Source of the DNA: Thermopolyspora sp044507605
GTDB taxonomy: Bacteria; Actinomycetota; Actinomycetes; Streptosporangiales; Streptosporangiaceae
Length of the DNA: 64,000 nucleotides
Assembly (NCBI GenBank): GCA_044507605.1
Contig: JBIQJI010000020.1
Span: 1 to 64,000, forward strand
Reading direction: 5' to 3'
This document shows, in pieces, positions 44,506 through 55,650 of this stretch (position 1 is its first letter; the number at the start of each line of letters is the position of its first letter). Below the pieces are notes generated by a model that saw only the letters and a list, made by a program, of their open reading frames with translations, made no database searches and was not told where the DNA came from. The translations under genes and the position numbers were made by a program.

Positions 44506-44509
<4 letters not shown>
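43829..44509 (+). CDS. purQ: FGAM synthase, glutaminase subunit PurQ (226 aa)
   Basis: A class I glutamine amidotransferase supplying ammonia to PurL. The nucleophile Cys is in GLPVLGTCNGFQILCEAHLL (about residue 87). The His-Glu of the triad is in MPHPEHAVEEL near the C-terminus. FLPGGFAHGDYLRCGAIAR is a PurQ-specific segment. Its stop overlaps the purL start (ATGA), so the two are coupled. Start ATG 43829 follows TTGGAGGGGACTACGCG. Confidence 0.97.
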
Positions 44510-46785
<2,276 letters not shown>

Positions 46786-47008
46786 CCCGCGCCCGCCCGC
46801 GGCGGCATCGCCCGGCGGTGCCCTGCGGGCGACGGCCTGCCGCCCACCCGGCGCCCGCCTGTCCGGCGCGTGCGGCGCCCTCCCGCCCCCCTGCGGATTC
46901 CACGCCCGGGCCGTTCTTTTTACCTACTTCCCGGCGGCGCGGGAGGGGATAATCGCGACCGCCCGGCGAGTGACGTGGCCGGGGCGGACCGTTCGATGGA
47001 GGGCCATC

Positions 47009-49105
47009 GTGTCGTCGTACGACCCAGCGGCCGAGGGCCCCGCGCAGGCGGCGGCGCGGCCGTACCTGCCGCCGGCCACGCACCCCGTTCGCGCCGTCGT
47101 GTGGGTGATCCACCTGGCGGTGCCCCTGCTGGGGCTGTGGCTGCTGCTCGCCCGGCCGGAGACCAACATCAGGTGGCAGCACAACCCGAGCCACTTCTGG
47201 CTGATCGTCGGCGTCGCAGGGGTGAACGTCGCGCTCGGCGCCCTCATCAGCGGCGCGTCGGCCCGCCGCGCCGACGCGCGCCTGCTGCTGGTGTCCATGG
47301 TGTTCATCGGCAGCGCCGGCTTCTTCCTCCTGCACGGCCTGGCCACCCCGCAGATCCTGCTCGGCGCGCGCACCGCCGGGTTCGACCTCGCCCAGCCGGT
47401 GGGGCTCACCGTCGCCGCCGTGTTCGCGTTCGCGTCGGCGCTGCCGCTGACCGACCGCGCCGCCCGGGCCGTGCTCAACGGCAGGAGGTGGCTGCGCACC
47501 GGCCTGTTCGTGTTCCTGGCCGGGTGGGGCGTGGCGTCCCTGGTGCCCGGCCTGACACCGCTGAGCGAGCCCGCGCCGCGAGGCGCCGGGCTCGGCTGGT
47601 TCGCCCTGCTCGGCCTGGCGCTGTACGTCGCGGCGGCGGCGCTGATGTTCCGGCTGCACCGCCGGCGCCCGGCCGCGATGCTGATCAGCCTGATCACGGC
47701 CTACGCCCTGCTCGCCGAGGCCATGTTCGCCGGCGTCTACCAGCGCGACTGGCTGCTGTCGTGGTGGGAGTGGCACCTGCTCCTGACGCTCGCGTTCGGG
47801 TTCGTCGCCTACAGCGCCTACATCCAGTTCCGCCGCGAAGGCGGCACCGGCGGGCTGTTCGACTCGATCGCGCTCTCGGCCACGGTGCGCCGCCTCCAGG
47901 CCCAGTACGACGAGGCGCTGGAGGAGCTCGTCGGGCATCTGCGCCGCCGCGCCGAGTCGGACGTGCCGATCGCGCTGCGGCTGTCGCACCGGTTCCGGCT
48001 CACCGAGGCGCAGGCCGCCGTGCTCGACCGCGCCGGGGCCGCCCTGGCGGGCGAACGCGAAGTGTCGGAACGGCTCGCCGCCCTCGTCGACCTCGGCACC
48101 CGGGCCCGGGTCGGCCTGGGCGAGGAGGAGCTGCTGGGGGCCGCGCTGGAGCGGGTGCGGGCGGCGTTCGGCGACGTGCGGGTCGGCACCATGTCCGGGG
48201 GCGAGCTGTACGCCGGGCGGCACGGCCTGCGGGCGGCGTACGACGTGGAGACGCTGAAGCGCGGCGAGCCGTTCCGGCAGGGCGACCTGATCGTGCACCC
48301 GCTCACCGTCAAGGGCAACCTCGCCGGCGTGCTGGAGGTGCCGGCGGGCCCGCTGCCCCAGGCCGACGCGCTGGCCGCGACCCTCGCCGGCCAGCTGTCG
48401 ATCTCGCTGGAGAACGCCCGGCTGTACCGCGAGCTGGAGACCCTGTTCCGCCAGTACATGTCGCCCGACGTCGCCGCGTCGCTGCTCGCCGATCCCGGCC
48501 AGGCCGCGCTCGGCGGCTCCCTGATCGAGCTGACGGCGCTGTTCGCCGACCTGCAGGGGTTCACCACGTTCTCGGAGCGGGTGACCCCGGGCGAGATCGT
48601 CGAGATGCTGAACCGCTACCACACGGCCGCCGTGCCGTGCATTCTGCGCAACGGCGGCACCATCGTGCAGTTCGTCGGCGACGCCCTGCTCGCCCTGTTC
48701 AACGCCCCGGCCCGCCATCCCGGCCACGCGGCCGCCGCCGCCCGCGCCGCCCTGGAGATGCAGGCGGCCGCCGCCGACGTCTCCGCCCAGGTGGCCGCCG
48801 AGCAGGCCGCGGGGGCGCTTGCCGGCACCGCCTGGCCGAGGTTCCGCGTCGGGGTCAACACCGGCCCGGCCCTGGTCGGCAACATCGGCAGCCCCGAGCT
48901 GCGCGGCTTCAACGCCATGGGCGACGCCGTCAACGTCGCCGCCCGCCTCCAGAGCCTGGCCGCCCCCGGCACGGTCGTGATCGGCGCCACCACCTACGAC
49001 CTGCTGGCCGCCCCCGCCGAGGTCACCCCTCTCGGCCCCCAGATCCTGAAAGGCAAGGAACGGCCCGTGGAGGCGTACGTCCTGCACGGCCTGCACACCA
49101 CCTGA
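47009..49105 (+). CDS. Membrane class III nucleotide cyclase (698 aa)
   Basis: About seven hydrophobic segments occupy residues 30-285. A coiled region (ATVRRLQAQYDEALEELVGH) and a GAF-like domain (about 365-460) follow. The cyclase homology domain begins near residue 500: LFADLQGFTTFSERVTPGEI carries the first metal Asp and GDALLALFNAP the second. The transition-state pair is in GDAVNVAARLQ. The Lys normally preceding the second metal site (in xKFxGD) is Gln here, in VQFVGD, so adenine specificity is not assured. GTG 47009 follows GGAGGG. The Crp/Fnr gene is downstream. Confidence 0.88.
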   Translation: MSSYDPAAEGPAQAAARPYLPPATHPVRAVVWVIHLAVPLLGLWLLLARPETNIRWQHNPSHFWLIVGVAGVNVALGALISGASARRADARLLLVSMVFIGSAGFFLLHGLATPQILLGARTAGFDLAQPVGLTVAAVFAFASALPLTDRAARAVLNGRRWLRTGLFVFLAGWGVASLVPGLTPLSEPAPRGAGLGWFALLGLALYVAAAALMFRLHRRRPAAMLISLITAYALLAEAMFAGVYQRDWLLSWWEWHLLLTLAFGFVAYSAYIQFRREGGTGGLFDSIALSATVRRLQAQYDEALEELVGHLRRRAESDVPIALRLSHRFRLTEAQAAVLDRAGAALAGEREVSERLAALVDLGTRARVGLGEEELLGAALERVRAAFGDVRVGTMSGGELYAGRHGLRAAYDVETLKRGEPFRQGDLIVHPLTVKGNLAGVLEVPAGPLPQADALAATLAGQLSISLENARLYRELETLFRQYMSPDVAASLLADPGQAALGGSLIELTALFADLQGFTTFSERVTPGEIVEMLNRYHTAAVPCILRNGGTIVQFVGDALLALFNAPARHPGHAAAAARAALEMQAAAADVSAQVAAEQAAGALAGTAWPRFRVGVNTGPALVGNIGSPELRGFNAMGDAVNVAARLQSLAAPGTVVIGATTYDLLAAPAEVTPLGPQILKGKERPVEAYVLHGLHTT

Positions 49106-49215
49106 CCGGCCCGCCTGCGCCGCCCACATCGCCGAATCGTGACATCGCGGGCCCTGATGGCGACGCCTCGCATCCCCCACAATGAGGGCGACGCTCGACC
49201 GCCGAGGAGGGCCCG

Positions 49216-49890
49216 ATGCCGGCACCGTCACGCGGGGAGCCCGGAGAGTTCCTGGCGATGCTGACCCCCGAGGAGATCGCCGACCTGCGCGCCGGGGCGC
49301 GGGTGCGGCGCTGGCCGCGCGGTGCCACGGTGTTCCGCGAGGGCGACACCTCCGACTGGGTGCTGGTCCTCACCTCCGGCCGGGCCAAGGTGTCGTCGTA
49401 CACCGCCGCGGGCACCGAGGTCGTGCTCGCCGTACGCGGCCCCGGCGCCCTCCTGGGCGACATGTCGGCCATCGACGGCGAACCCCGCTCGGGCACGGTC
49501 ACCGCGCTGGAGCCCTTGGAGGGCCTGGTCGTCGCCGACTTCTCCGGCTTCCTCAACGCACACGGCCGCGTCGCCGTCCTCCTGCTCCGCCTCATCACCG
49601 GCCGCCTGCGCGACGCCGACCGCAAACGCATCGAGTACGGCGCCTTCGACACCACCGGCCGCGTCGCCACCCGCCTCGTGGAGCTGGCCGAACGCTACGG
49701 CGAGCCCACGAGCACGGGCGTGCGCGTCGCCCTCCCGCTGTCGCAGGACGAGCTGGCCGGCTGGACCGGCGCCTCCCGGGAGGCCGTGAGCAAGGCACTG
49801 CGCAGCCTCCGTGCCCGCGGCCTCATCGAGACCGGCCGCCGCCGCGTCACCATCCACGACCTGGAGGCGCTGCGCCGGCGCGCCCGCTGA
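49216..49890 (+). CDS. Crp/Fnr-family transcriptional regulator (224 aa)
   Basis: A cyclic-nucleotide-binding barrel (ATVFREGDTSDWVLVLTSGR, then PGALLGDMSAIDGEPRSGTV, with Arg in the phosphate-binding cassette) is followed by a dimer helix and a winged helix-turn-helix (LSQDELAGWTGASREAVSKA, LRSLRARGLIETGRRRVTIH). It lies 110 bases after the nucleotide cyclase in the same direction, so it is a plausible receptor for the nucleotide the cyclase makes. The gene order is suggestive but not proof. Confidence 0.92.
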   Translation: MPAPSRGEPGEFLAMLTPEEIADLRAGARVRRWPRGATVFREGDTSDWVLVLTSGRAKVSSYTAAGTEVVLAVRGPGALLGDMSAIDGEPRSGTVTALEPLEGLVVADFSGFLNAHGRVAVLLLRLITGRLRDADRKRIEYGAFDTTGRVATRLVELAERYGEPTSTGVRVALPLSQDELAGWTGASREAVSKALRSLRARGLIETGRRRVTIHDLEALRRRAR

Positions 49891-49893
49891 CGG

Positions 49894-50331
49894 TCAGATC
49901 AGCGTGCACCAGACGATCTTGCCGCCGATGCGGGGCCACCGGTAGCCCCACTCCTTGGCGAGGATGTCGACGATCTGCAGGCCGCGCCCGCACTCGTCGT
50001 CCAGCCCGGCGCTCCGCTTGACCGGCGGCGTGCGGCTACAGTCCCAGACCTCCAGCACGACGCCCGCACCCGACCGGTAGAGGTGCATCCAGACGATCTC
50101 GGTGGTGCCGTCGTCGGCGAGCGCGTCGATGGGGGTCGCCTTGACGGCGTTGGCCACCAGCTCGCTGATCACGAGCTCGGCGCTGTCGGTCAGATCCTCC
50201 CGTCCCCACTCCGTCAGCACTTTGCGCACATGGCCGCGGGCGAGCGCCGCCGCGCTCGCATGTGCCGGCAGCTCCAGTCCGTGGGGATGACCGGACGCAC
50301 CTGCTGCGGGACCTGCAGAGGGACCTGGCAT
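49894..50331 (-). CDS. ATP-binding HATPase protein of the XRE-DUF397 cluster (145 aa)
   Basis: GHKL domain: N-box LVISELVANAVKATPI, G1 VWDCSRTPP, G2 GRGLQIVDILAKEWG. The G1 box is weak. A 25-residue Pro/Gly/Ala-rich N-terminus precedes it. In actinomycetes such a protein is commonly encoded divergently from an XRE-DUF5753 regulator and a DUF397 gene, as here, and is thought to form a signalling set with them. ATG 50331; the frame is open to 50454 but not conserved. Confidence 0.85.
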   Translation of the reverse strand: MPGPSAGPAAGASGHPHGLELPAHASAAALARGHVRKVLTEWGREDLTDSAELVISELVANAVKATPIDALADDGTTEIVWMHLYRSGAGVVLEVWDCSRTPPVKRSAGLDDECGRGLQIVDILAKEWGYRWPRIGGKIVWCTLI

Positions 50332-50551
50332 CGAGCATTCTCCAGGGGGTCGCGGGGTTCCAGACCGCACGGATCCAGCCGCCTGGCCGATTACGCCGAG
50401 CGTCCGTGCGATCACGAGTTGAGAAATTCGCTTCACCATGGTGTGCACAATCAATTACTCTAGGTGCTTGATCGGTCACACTGGCGAACACAGTCCCCGT
50501 GTGGTGGTTGTGCATCGAAGAGCCCCCCGACAACGTCAGCGAGAAGATCAT

Positions 50552-51379
50552 ATGTCCAGAATGATCAACATCAATCCAGATCAGTCGGCCCAGGCCCGCT
50601 TCTCCTACGAACTGCGCCGCCACCGCATCGCGGCCAACATGACCCAGTCCCACCTCGGCCGCCGCGTCGGCTTCTCCGGCAGCATGATCGGCATGATCGA
50701 GACCATGCGCAGGGTCCCACCCCCGGGTTTCGCCGAACTCTGCGACCAGATCTTCCACCTCGACGGCACCCTCACCCGGCTCCACCTGGACGCCTGGCCT
50801 CCTCCTCCACCGCTGCCTTCCTACCTTCTGGATTGGGCGGTCGAAGAGCAGCGCGCGACAGGGCTGCGCAGCTGGGACCCGCTGCTGATTCCCGGGATAT
50901 TCCAGACCGAGGCATACGCCAGGCGCATCTTCCAGAGGAGCCCTGGAGTAACGGATGACGAGGTGGAGCAACGGGTAGAGGGCCGGCTTCAGCGAAAGGC
51001 GATCCTGACCAAACCCGACCCACCTTCCATTTTGAGCCTGATCGACGAAGGCGTCCTGCGGCGGCGCATCGGTGACCCGCAGGTGATGCGTCAGCAGCTA
51101 GAGCACCTGCTGGAGATCGCCAAGCGTCCTTGTGTAACGATTCAGATCGTTCCTTACGACGCCGAAGCAGTACCCGGTCTTCTCGCCGGATTCACCATCG
51201 CAGAGGTACGAGGCGCGCCATACCGGGTACATATGGAATGTCAGCCATATTCGCGGACAATAGATGATCGAAGCATCATCGAGCCCGTCCTCGCCCGATA
51301 CGACGCAATCCGGGCGGAGGCGTATCCCCAGCCCATGTCAATCAAGATCATCAAGGAAGCGGTCGATCAATGGATCTGA
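50552..51379 (+). CDS. XRE-family regulator with DUF5753 domain (275 aa)
   Basis: Residues 14-70 are a Cro/CI-like helix-turn-helix (SYELRRHRIAANMTQSHLGR, then VGFSGSMIGMIETMRRVPPP). The DUF5753 domain occupies about 90-270, with the signatures LLIPGIFQTEAYAR, VEQRVEGRLQRKAIL, EHLLEIAKRPCVTIQIVPYD and a C-terminal YDAIRAEA. This is the WhiJ/AbaA-associated class of actinomycete regulators, connected with development and secondary metabolism. ATG 50552; it overlaps the DUF397 gene by ten bases. Confidence 0.92.
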   Translation: MSRMININPDQSAQARFSYELRRHRIAANMTQSHLGRRVGFSGSMIGMIETMRRVPPPGFAELCDQIFHLDGTLTRLHLDAWPPPPPLPSYLLDWAVEEQRATGLRSWDPLLIPGIFQTEAYARRIFQRSPGVTDDEVEQRVEGRLQRKAILTKPDPPSILSLIDEGVLRRRIGDPQVMRQQLEHLLEIAKRPCVTIQIVPYDAEAVPGLLAGFTIAEVRGAPYRVHMECQPYSRTIDDRSIIEPVLARYDAIRAEAYPQPMSIKIIKEAVDQWI

Positions 51380-51564
51380 GCAGGGCTCAGTGGCGCAAAT
51401 CACATCGATCTTCCGACACTGGTCAGTGCGTTGAGGTGGCGTTCAACCTGCGGGGCGTCGTGGCCGTCCGAGACTCCAAGAACACCGACGGCCCGGTCCT
51501 GATCCTGCCGCGCGCCGAATGGCAGCGGTTCCTGACGAACGTGCGAAACGGCGTTTTCCAGTAA
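51370..51564 (+). CDS. DUF397 domain protein (64 aa)
   Basis: A single DUF397 domain: AQWRKSHRSSDTGQCVEVAF, then VAVRDSKNTDGPVLILPRAE with WQRFLTNVRNGVF. These small proteins act as antagonists or partners of the adjacent XRE-DUF5753 regulator in several reported Streptomyces pairs, a toxin-antitoxin-like logic in some interpretations. It overlaps the regulator gene by ten bases, so expression is coupled. Confidence 0.93.
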   Translation: MDLSRAQWRKSHRSSDTGQCVEVAFNLRGVVAVRDSKNTDGPVLILPRAEWQRFLTNVRNGVFQ

Positions 51565-51576
51565 TGACCGCCGGCC

Positions 51577-52308
51577 TCAGGCGTTCGCGTTCGAATGCGT
51601 GTGGTCGGCTTTTTCGCCGTCGACGGCGCTGGTGTTGTGGCTGTGAATGAGGGCCTGGGCGCGGTCGGCGGCGCGCGCCTCTATCGCGTCGACCAGGGCG
51701 GCGTGTAGTGCGTAGCGCTCGGCCATGTAATGCGGGTGTTTGTCGCTGGTGGGGACCACGAGCAGGGTGTGGGACTGGATGATCTCCAGCAGGCTGGAGT
51801 AGAACGATTGCAGGATCCGGCTGGGGCTGATCGAGGCGATTTTCGCGTGCAGGTCCCAGTTGGCCCGGGTGAACGCGGTCGAGTCGAGGGTCTTGACGGC
51901 GGCGGCCATGATGCGCAGGGGCTCGCGCATGTCCTCGATGTCGGATGCCGAGGAGTGATGCACCGCGTCGTCGACGAGCAGCGGGTCGAGGGCGTTGCGG
52001 ATGCGGATGGCGTCGGCGACCGACGTCTCGTCGGTGTCGAGCGCGAGCACGGAGTTGCCGAGCCGGACCATCGGTGACTGGGCCGCGGCGAAGACGCCGC
52101 CGCCGGGGCCGGTGCGCACGGAGACGATGCCTCTCGACTGGAGCAGCCGCAGGGCCTCGTTGAACGTGCCCACGCTCACTCCGATGGCCTGACGAAGCTC
52201 GCCCTTGGTGCCGAGGCGGGCCCCGGGCTCATGCTCCTGCGCCAGACCTGCGATGCGTTCGGCGGCGACGTGAGCGAGCGGCGAGTCGTGCACTCGTGCC
52301 CCGGGCAT
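51577..52308 (-). CDS. GntR-family (FadR/FCD) transcriptional regulator (243 aa)
   Basis: The winged helix-turn-helix is GARLGTKGELRQAIGVSVGT followed by FNEALRLLQSRGIVSVRTGP. An FCD ligand-binding domain (residues 95-225) includes DAIRIRNALDPLLVDDAVHH and a metal-binding type pattern (SSASDIEDM, NWDLHAKIA, HYMAERYALHAALVDAIEAR). FCD regulators bind organic acids, often sugar acids or branched metabolites. It diverges from a catabolic run, across 134 bases, and is almost certainly its regulator. Start ATG 52308. Confidence 0.9.
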   Translation of the reverse strand: MPGARVHDSPLAHVAAERIAGLAQEHEPGARLGTKGELRQAIGVSVGTFNEALRLLQSRGIVSVRTGPGGGVFAAAQSPMVRLGNSVLALDTDETSVADAIRIRNALDPLLVDDAVHHSSASDIEDMREPLRIMAAAVKTLDSTAFTRANWDLHAKIASISPSRILQSFYSSLLEIIQSHTLLVVPTSDKHPHYMAERYALHAALVDAIEARAADRAQALIHSHNTSAVDGEKADHTHSNANA

Positions 52309-52390
52309 GCGCTACCTCCTCGACCGCGTGATCCTACAGCAGCCCCTTGACACGCCCGCTAGCAACGGACAAAATGCCATCCTCTACCGC

Positions 52391-52401
52391 ATATTCAATA
52401 T
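52391..52401. promoter_or_regulatory. AT-rich palindrome in the GntR / catabolic-operon gap
   Basis: ATATTCAATAT is a perfect 5+1+5 palindrome in a markedly AT-rich patch (52378-52412), between the GntR gene and the first catabolic gene. FadR-class regulators usually bind short palindromes just here, so it is the best operator candidate, and the patch may also hold a -10 element. Confidence 0.45.
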
Positions 52402-52442
52402 ATCAAATTAACTGACGAACTATCTACCTGCGGGAGCGGTGC

Positions 52443-53294
52443 GTGCGAGTTGCGAACGTCGCCGGTCGCCTGTCGTTGATCGATGACGCCGGAGCGGTTG
52501 ATGTGGAGAAGGCGAGCCGGGGCCGGTTCGGGCCCGATCCGCAGGCTGTGTACGAGCACTGGGACGCCTTTCGTGACTGGGCGCGTGCCGCCGACCTGCC
52601 CGAGGCCAGGTCGTTCGACTCTACCGAGCTGGGACCGCCCGCGCCGCGGCCGAGGCAGGTCTTCGCGATCGGGTTGAACTACCGTGACCACGCGGCCGAG
52701 TCGGGCTTCCAGGTGCCCGACGAGCTGCCGGTCTTCACCAAGTTCCTCGCCAGCTTCACCGCCCCGTACGGCGAGATCGCCCTGCCCGCCGGCGGGAACA
52801 CCGACTGGGAGGTGGAGCTGGTCGTGGTGGTCGGCCGCCGCACCGAGCGGGTGCGCCCGGAGGACGCCTGGGAGAACGTGGCCGGGCTGACCATCGGCCA
52901 GGACCTGTCGGAGCGGGTCTCCCAGACCCGAGGCGAGGCACCCCAGTTCAGCCTGGCGAAGTCCTACCCCGGCTTCGCCCCCACCGGCCCCTGGCTGGTC
53001 ACGCCGGACGAGTTCGACGATCCGGACGACCTGGAACTGGGCTGCCGGCTCAACGGCGAGCAGGTGCAGCTCGCGCGGACGAGCGACCTCATCCACGATG
53101 TGCCGCACCTCCTCAGTCGGCTGTCCCATGTGCTGCCGCTCTTCCCCGGCGACCTGATCTTCACCGGCACCCCGGCGGGGGTGGGCCACGGCCGTGACCC
53201 GCAGCGCTTCATCGCCCCAGGCGACGAGCTGGTCACCCACATCGAGGGGATCGGCGAGATGCGGCACCGGTTCGTGGCCGGACCCGAGGCCTGA
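52443..53294 (+). CDS. Fumarylacetoacetate hydrolase (FAH) family protein (283 aa)
   Basis: The catalytic fold begins at VFAIGLNYRDHAAESGFQVP. Metal ligands are expected in the acidic stretch NTDWEVELVVVVGRRTERVR (Glu and Asp) and GLTIGQDLSERVSQ. FTGTPAGVGHGRDPQRFIAP closes the active site. FAH proteins include hydrolases, decarboxylases and dehydratases of 2-keto-3-deoxy acids, so the reaction cannot be fixed. It is first in the run controlled with the GntR gene. GTG 52443 follows GGGAGCGGT and shares one base (TGATG) with the next gene at its end. Confidence 0.9.
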   Translation: MRVANVAGRLSLIDDAGAVDVEKASRGRFGPDPQAVYEHWDAFRDWARAADLPEARSFDSTELGPPAPRPRQVFAIGLNYRDHAAESGFQVPDELPVFTKFLASFTAPYGEIALPAGGNTDWEVELVVVVGRRTERVRPEDAWENVAGLTIGQDLSERVSQTRGEAPQFSLAKSYPGFAPTGPWLVTPDEFDDPDDLELGCRLNGEQVQLARTSDLIHDVPHLLSRLSHVLPLFPGDLIFTGTPAGVGHGRDPQRFIAPGDELVTHIEGIGEMRHRFVAGPEA

Positions 53295-54337
53295 TGGGCT
53301 CGCGCGACATGAGCGGAAACGGAACGCGGATGGCACGGCCGATCGTCTTGCTGACCGACCCGGCGACGGAGGCGGTGGCGCGCGACGGCGCGGGGCGGTT
53401 CGACGTGATCCGGCGCTGGGAGCTCACCGACGCCGAGCTGCGCGCACGCGGCCCGCTGGTGCGGGGCGTCGCGACCGCCGGGGGCCGGGTCGACGCCGCG
53501 CTCATGGACCGCCTGCCGCACCTGGAGATCGTCGCGGTGAACGGGGTCGGCTACGACTGCGTGGACGTGGCCGAGGCGGCGCGGCGCGGGGTCGTGGTGA
53601 CGAACACCCCCGGCGTGCTGACCGACGACGTCGCCGACACGGCGCTGGGCCTGCTGCTGATGGTCGTGCGCGAGCTGCCGCAGGCCGAGCGCCACCTGCG
53701 CGCCGGGCGGTGGAGCGAGAGGGCGTACCGGCTCGCGCCGACCACGGTGCGGGGCCGCACCCTCGGCGTCCTCGGCCTGGGCCGCATCGGCGAGGCGATC
53801 GCGCGCCGGGCCGTGCCGTTCGGCATGGAGGTCTGCTACCACAACCGCCGGCCGCGCACGGACGTGCCGTTCCGCTACTGCGCCACCCTCGCCGAGCTTG
53901 CCGATCGGGCCGACACCCTGGTGGTCGCGGCGCCGGGCGGGCCGGAGACGAGGCACCTGGTCGACGCCGAGGTGCTGCGGCGGCTGGGCGGCCGAGGCAT
54001 CGTCGTCAACGTGGCCCGCGGGTCCGTGATCGACGAGGCGGCGCTGGTGGCCGCGCTGCGCTCGGGGACCATCCTCGGCGCCGGCCTCGACGTGTACGAG
54101 AGCGCACCGCCGGTCTCCGCCGACCTGCTGGACCTGCCGAACGCCGTGCTGCTGCCGCACGTCGGTTCGGCCACGGAGGACACCCGGCGGGCGATGTGCC
54201 GGCTCGTGGTCGACAACCTGGCCGGCTGGTTCGAGCACGGCACCGCGGCGACCCCGGTACCAGAGACGCCGGCCCCGGCCGCCGGGCGGGAGCACGGCAC
54301 GACATCCACGGAGCAGGAGGCGACGTGCGCACGCTGA
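53294..54337 (+). CDS. D-isomer-specific 2-hydroxyacid dehydrogenase family protein (347 aa)
   Basis: An NAD(P)-dependent oxidoreductase. The Rossmann motif is RTLGVLGLGRIGEAIARRAV. The catalytic Arg is in VVNVARGSVIDEAALV and the catalytic His in LLPHVGSATEDTRRAM. NGVGYDCVDVAEAARRGVVV is the typical N-terminal hinge segment. The pattern is closest to hydroxypyruvate/glyoxylate or 2-keto-gluconate reductases. A C-terminal extension of about 25 Ala/Pro/Glu residues follows the domain. It overlaps the FAH gene by one base and the aminotransferase gene by 13. Confidence 0.92.
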   Translation: MGSRDMSGNGTRMARPIVLLTDPATEAVARDGAGRFDVIRRWELTDAELRARGPLVRGVATAGGRVDAALMDRLPHLEIVAVNGVGYDCVDVAEAARRGVVVTNTPGVLTDDVADTALGLLLMVVRELPQAERHLRAGRWSERAYRLAPTTVRGRTLGVLGLGRIGEAIARRAVPFGMEVCYHNRRPRTDVPFRYCATLAELADRADTLVVAAPGGPETRHLVDAEVLRRLGGRGIVVNVARGSVIDEAALVAALRSGTILGAGLDVYESAPPVSADLLDLPNAVLLPHVGSATEDTRRAMCRLVVDNLAGWFEHGTAATPVPETPAPAAGREHGTTSTEQEATCAR

Positions 54338-55650
54338 AGGAGTCGGCACGGCTGTACGAGGCCGCGTGCAAGGTGATCGCCGGCGGCGTGTCGAGCGACA
54401 TCCGCCGCAGCACGACCGCCGCGCCGCCGCTCTACGTCGACCGCGCGAAGGGCTCGCGCCTGTGGGACGTCGACGGCAACGAGTACGTCGACTTCGTCCT
54501 CGGCCAGGGCCCGCTGCTGTTCGGCCACTCGCATCCCCGCATCGTCGACGCCGTGACCCGGCAGTTGTCCCGCGGCCAGACCTACTCGGCGCAGCACGCG
54601 CTGGAGGTCGAGGTCGCCGAGCTGGTGTGCGAGCTGGTGCCGTGCGCCGAGCTGGTGCGGTTCAACAGCGTCGGCTCCGAGGCGGTGCAGGCCGCGTGGC
54701 GGCTCGCGCGCGGCCTGACGGGACGGCCCAAGGTGGTGAAGTTCGAGGGGCACTACCACGGCTGGTACGACGCGGCGTCGTTCAGCGTGCACCCCGCCGT
54801 CGCGGACGCGGGCCCGAGGGAACGGCCGCGCGCCGTGCCCGGCTCGCTCGGCCAGCTTCCCTCGGCGGCCGATGGTCTGATCATCGCGCCGTGGAACGAC
54901 CTGGCGGCCCTGGAACGCATCCTCGACGACCACGAGGACCAGGTCGCCGCCGTGGTCATGGAGCCGCTGCTGTGCAACAGCGGCTGCATCGACCCCGACA
55001 TGGAGTTCCTGCGGGGCGTGCGGGAACGCACCCGGCGCGATGGCATCGTGCTGATCTTCGACGAGGTCATCACCGGTTTCCGTCTCGCGCCCGGCGGCGC
55101 GCAGGAGTGGTTCGGCGTCGTCCCCGACCTCGCGGTGTTCGGCAAGGCCATCGCGGGCGGCCTGCCGCTGTCGTGCATCGCCGGCACCGAGGAGGTCATG
55201 CGGCCGATCGCGGAGGGCCGGGTCGCGCACGCCGGCACGTTCAACGCCAACCCGGTGGTGATGGCGGCAGCGGCGGCGGCCCTCGGCATGATCCGCGAGG
55301 GCGGCGACGCGATGTACGCCCCGCTGCGCGAGCGCGGGCGCCGCCTGGCGGACGGCATCGCCGAGCGCGCGGCAGCCGCCGGGGTGGACGTGCTCACCAG
55401 CGGGCCGGGGCCGGTCGTGCAGACGTACCACACGGACCGCGCCGAGATCAGGGACTATCGCGACTTCGCCGAGGTGGACGCCGCGCGCGCCCGCGCCTTC
55501 CACGCGGCGCTGCTGGAGCGGGGCGTCAACATGGTGGGGCGCGGCCTGTGGTTCCTGTCGACGGCCCACGACGATGACGACATCGACAGGGCGCTGGCCG
55601 CGGTCGACCGGGTGTTCGCCGACCCCTCCTGGGCGGAGCCGCGGACATGA
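54325..55650 (+). CDS. Class III aminotransferase, GSAM-like (441 aa)
   Basis: A PLP-dependent aminotransferase of the glutamate-1-semialdehyde aminomutase type. YEAACKVIAGGVSSDIR and VDGNEYVDFVLGQGPLLFGH are typical of the subgroup. IVLIFDEVITGFR contains the PLP-pyridine Asp, and VFGKAIAGGLPLS the PLP-binding Lys. HAGTFNANPVVMAAA is conserved. It is too far from the haem genes to be HemL, and lies in a catabolic operon, so it more likely moves an amino group on a pathway intermediate. GTG 54325 follows CAGGAGGCGAC. Confidence 0.92.
   Translation: MRTLKESARLYEAACKVIAGGVSSDIRRSTTAAPPLYVDRAKGSRLWDVDGNEYVDFVLGQGPLLFGHSHPRIVDAVTRQLSRGQTYSAQHALEVEVAELVCELVPCAELVRFNSVGSEAVQAAWRLARGLTGRPKVVKFEGHYHGWYDAASFSVHPAVADAGPRERPRAVPGSLGQLPSAADGLIIAPWNDLAALERILDDHEDQVAAVVMEPLLCNSGCIDPDMEFLRGVRERTRRDGIVLIFDEVITGFRLAPGGAQEWFGVVPDLAVFGKAIAGGLPLSCIAGTEEVMRPIAEGRVAHAGTFNANPVVMAAAAAALGMIREGGDAMYAPLRERGRRLADGIAERAAAAGVDVLTSGPGPVVQTYHTDRAEIRDYRDFAEVDAARARAFHAALLERGVNMVGRGLWFLSTAHDDDDIDRALAAVDRVFADPSWAEPRT

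Noticed and set aside
54325..55650. hemL (glutamate-1-semialdehyde aminomutase) of haem synthesis
   Set aside because: The gene is embedded in a catabolic operon with no haem genes. The subgroup contains many catabolic aminotransferases.
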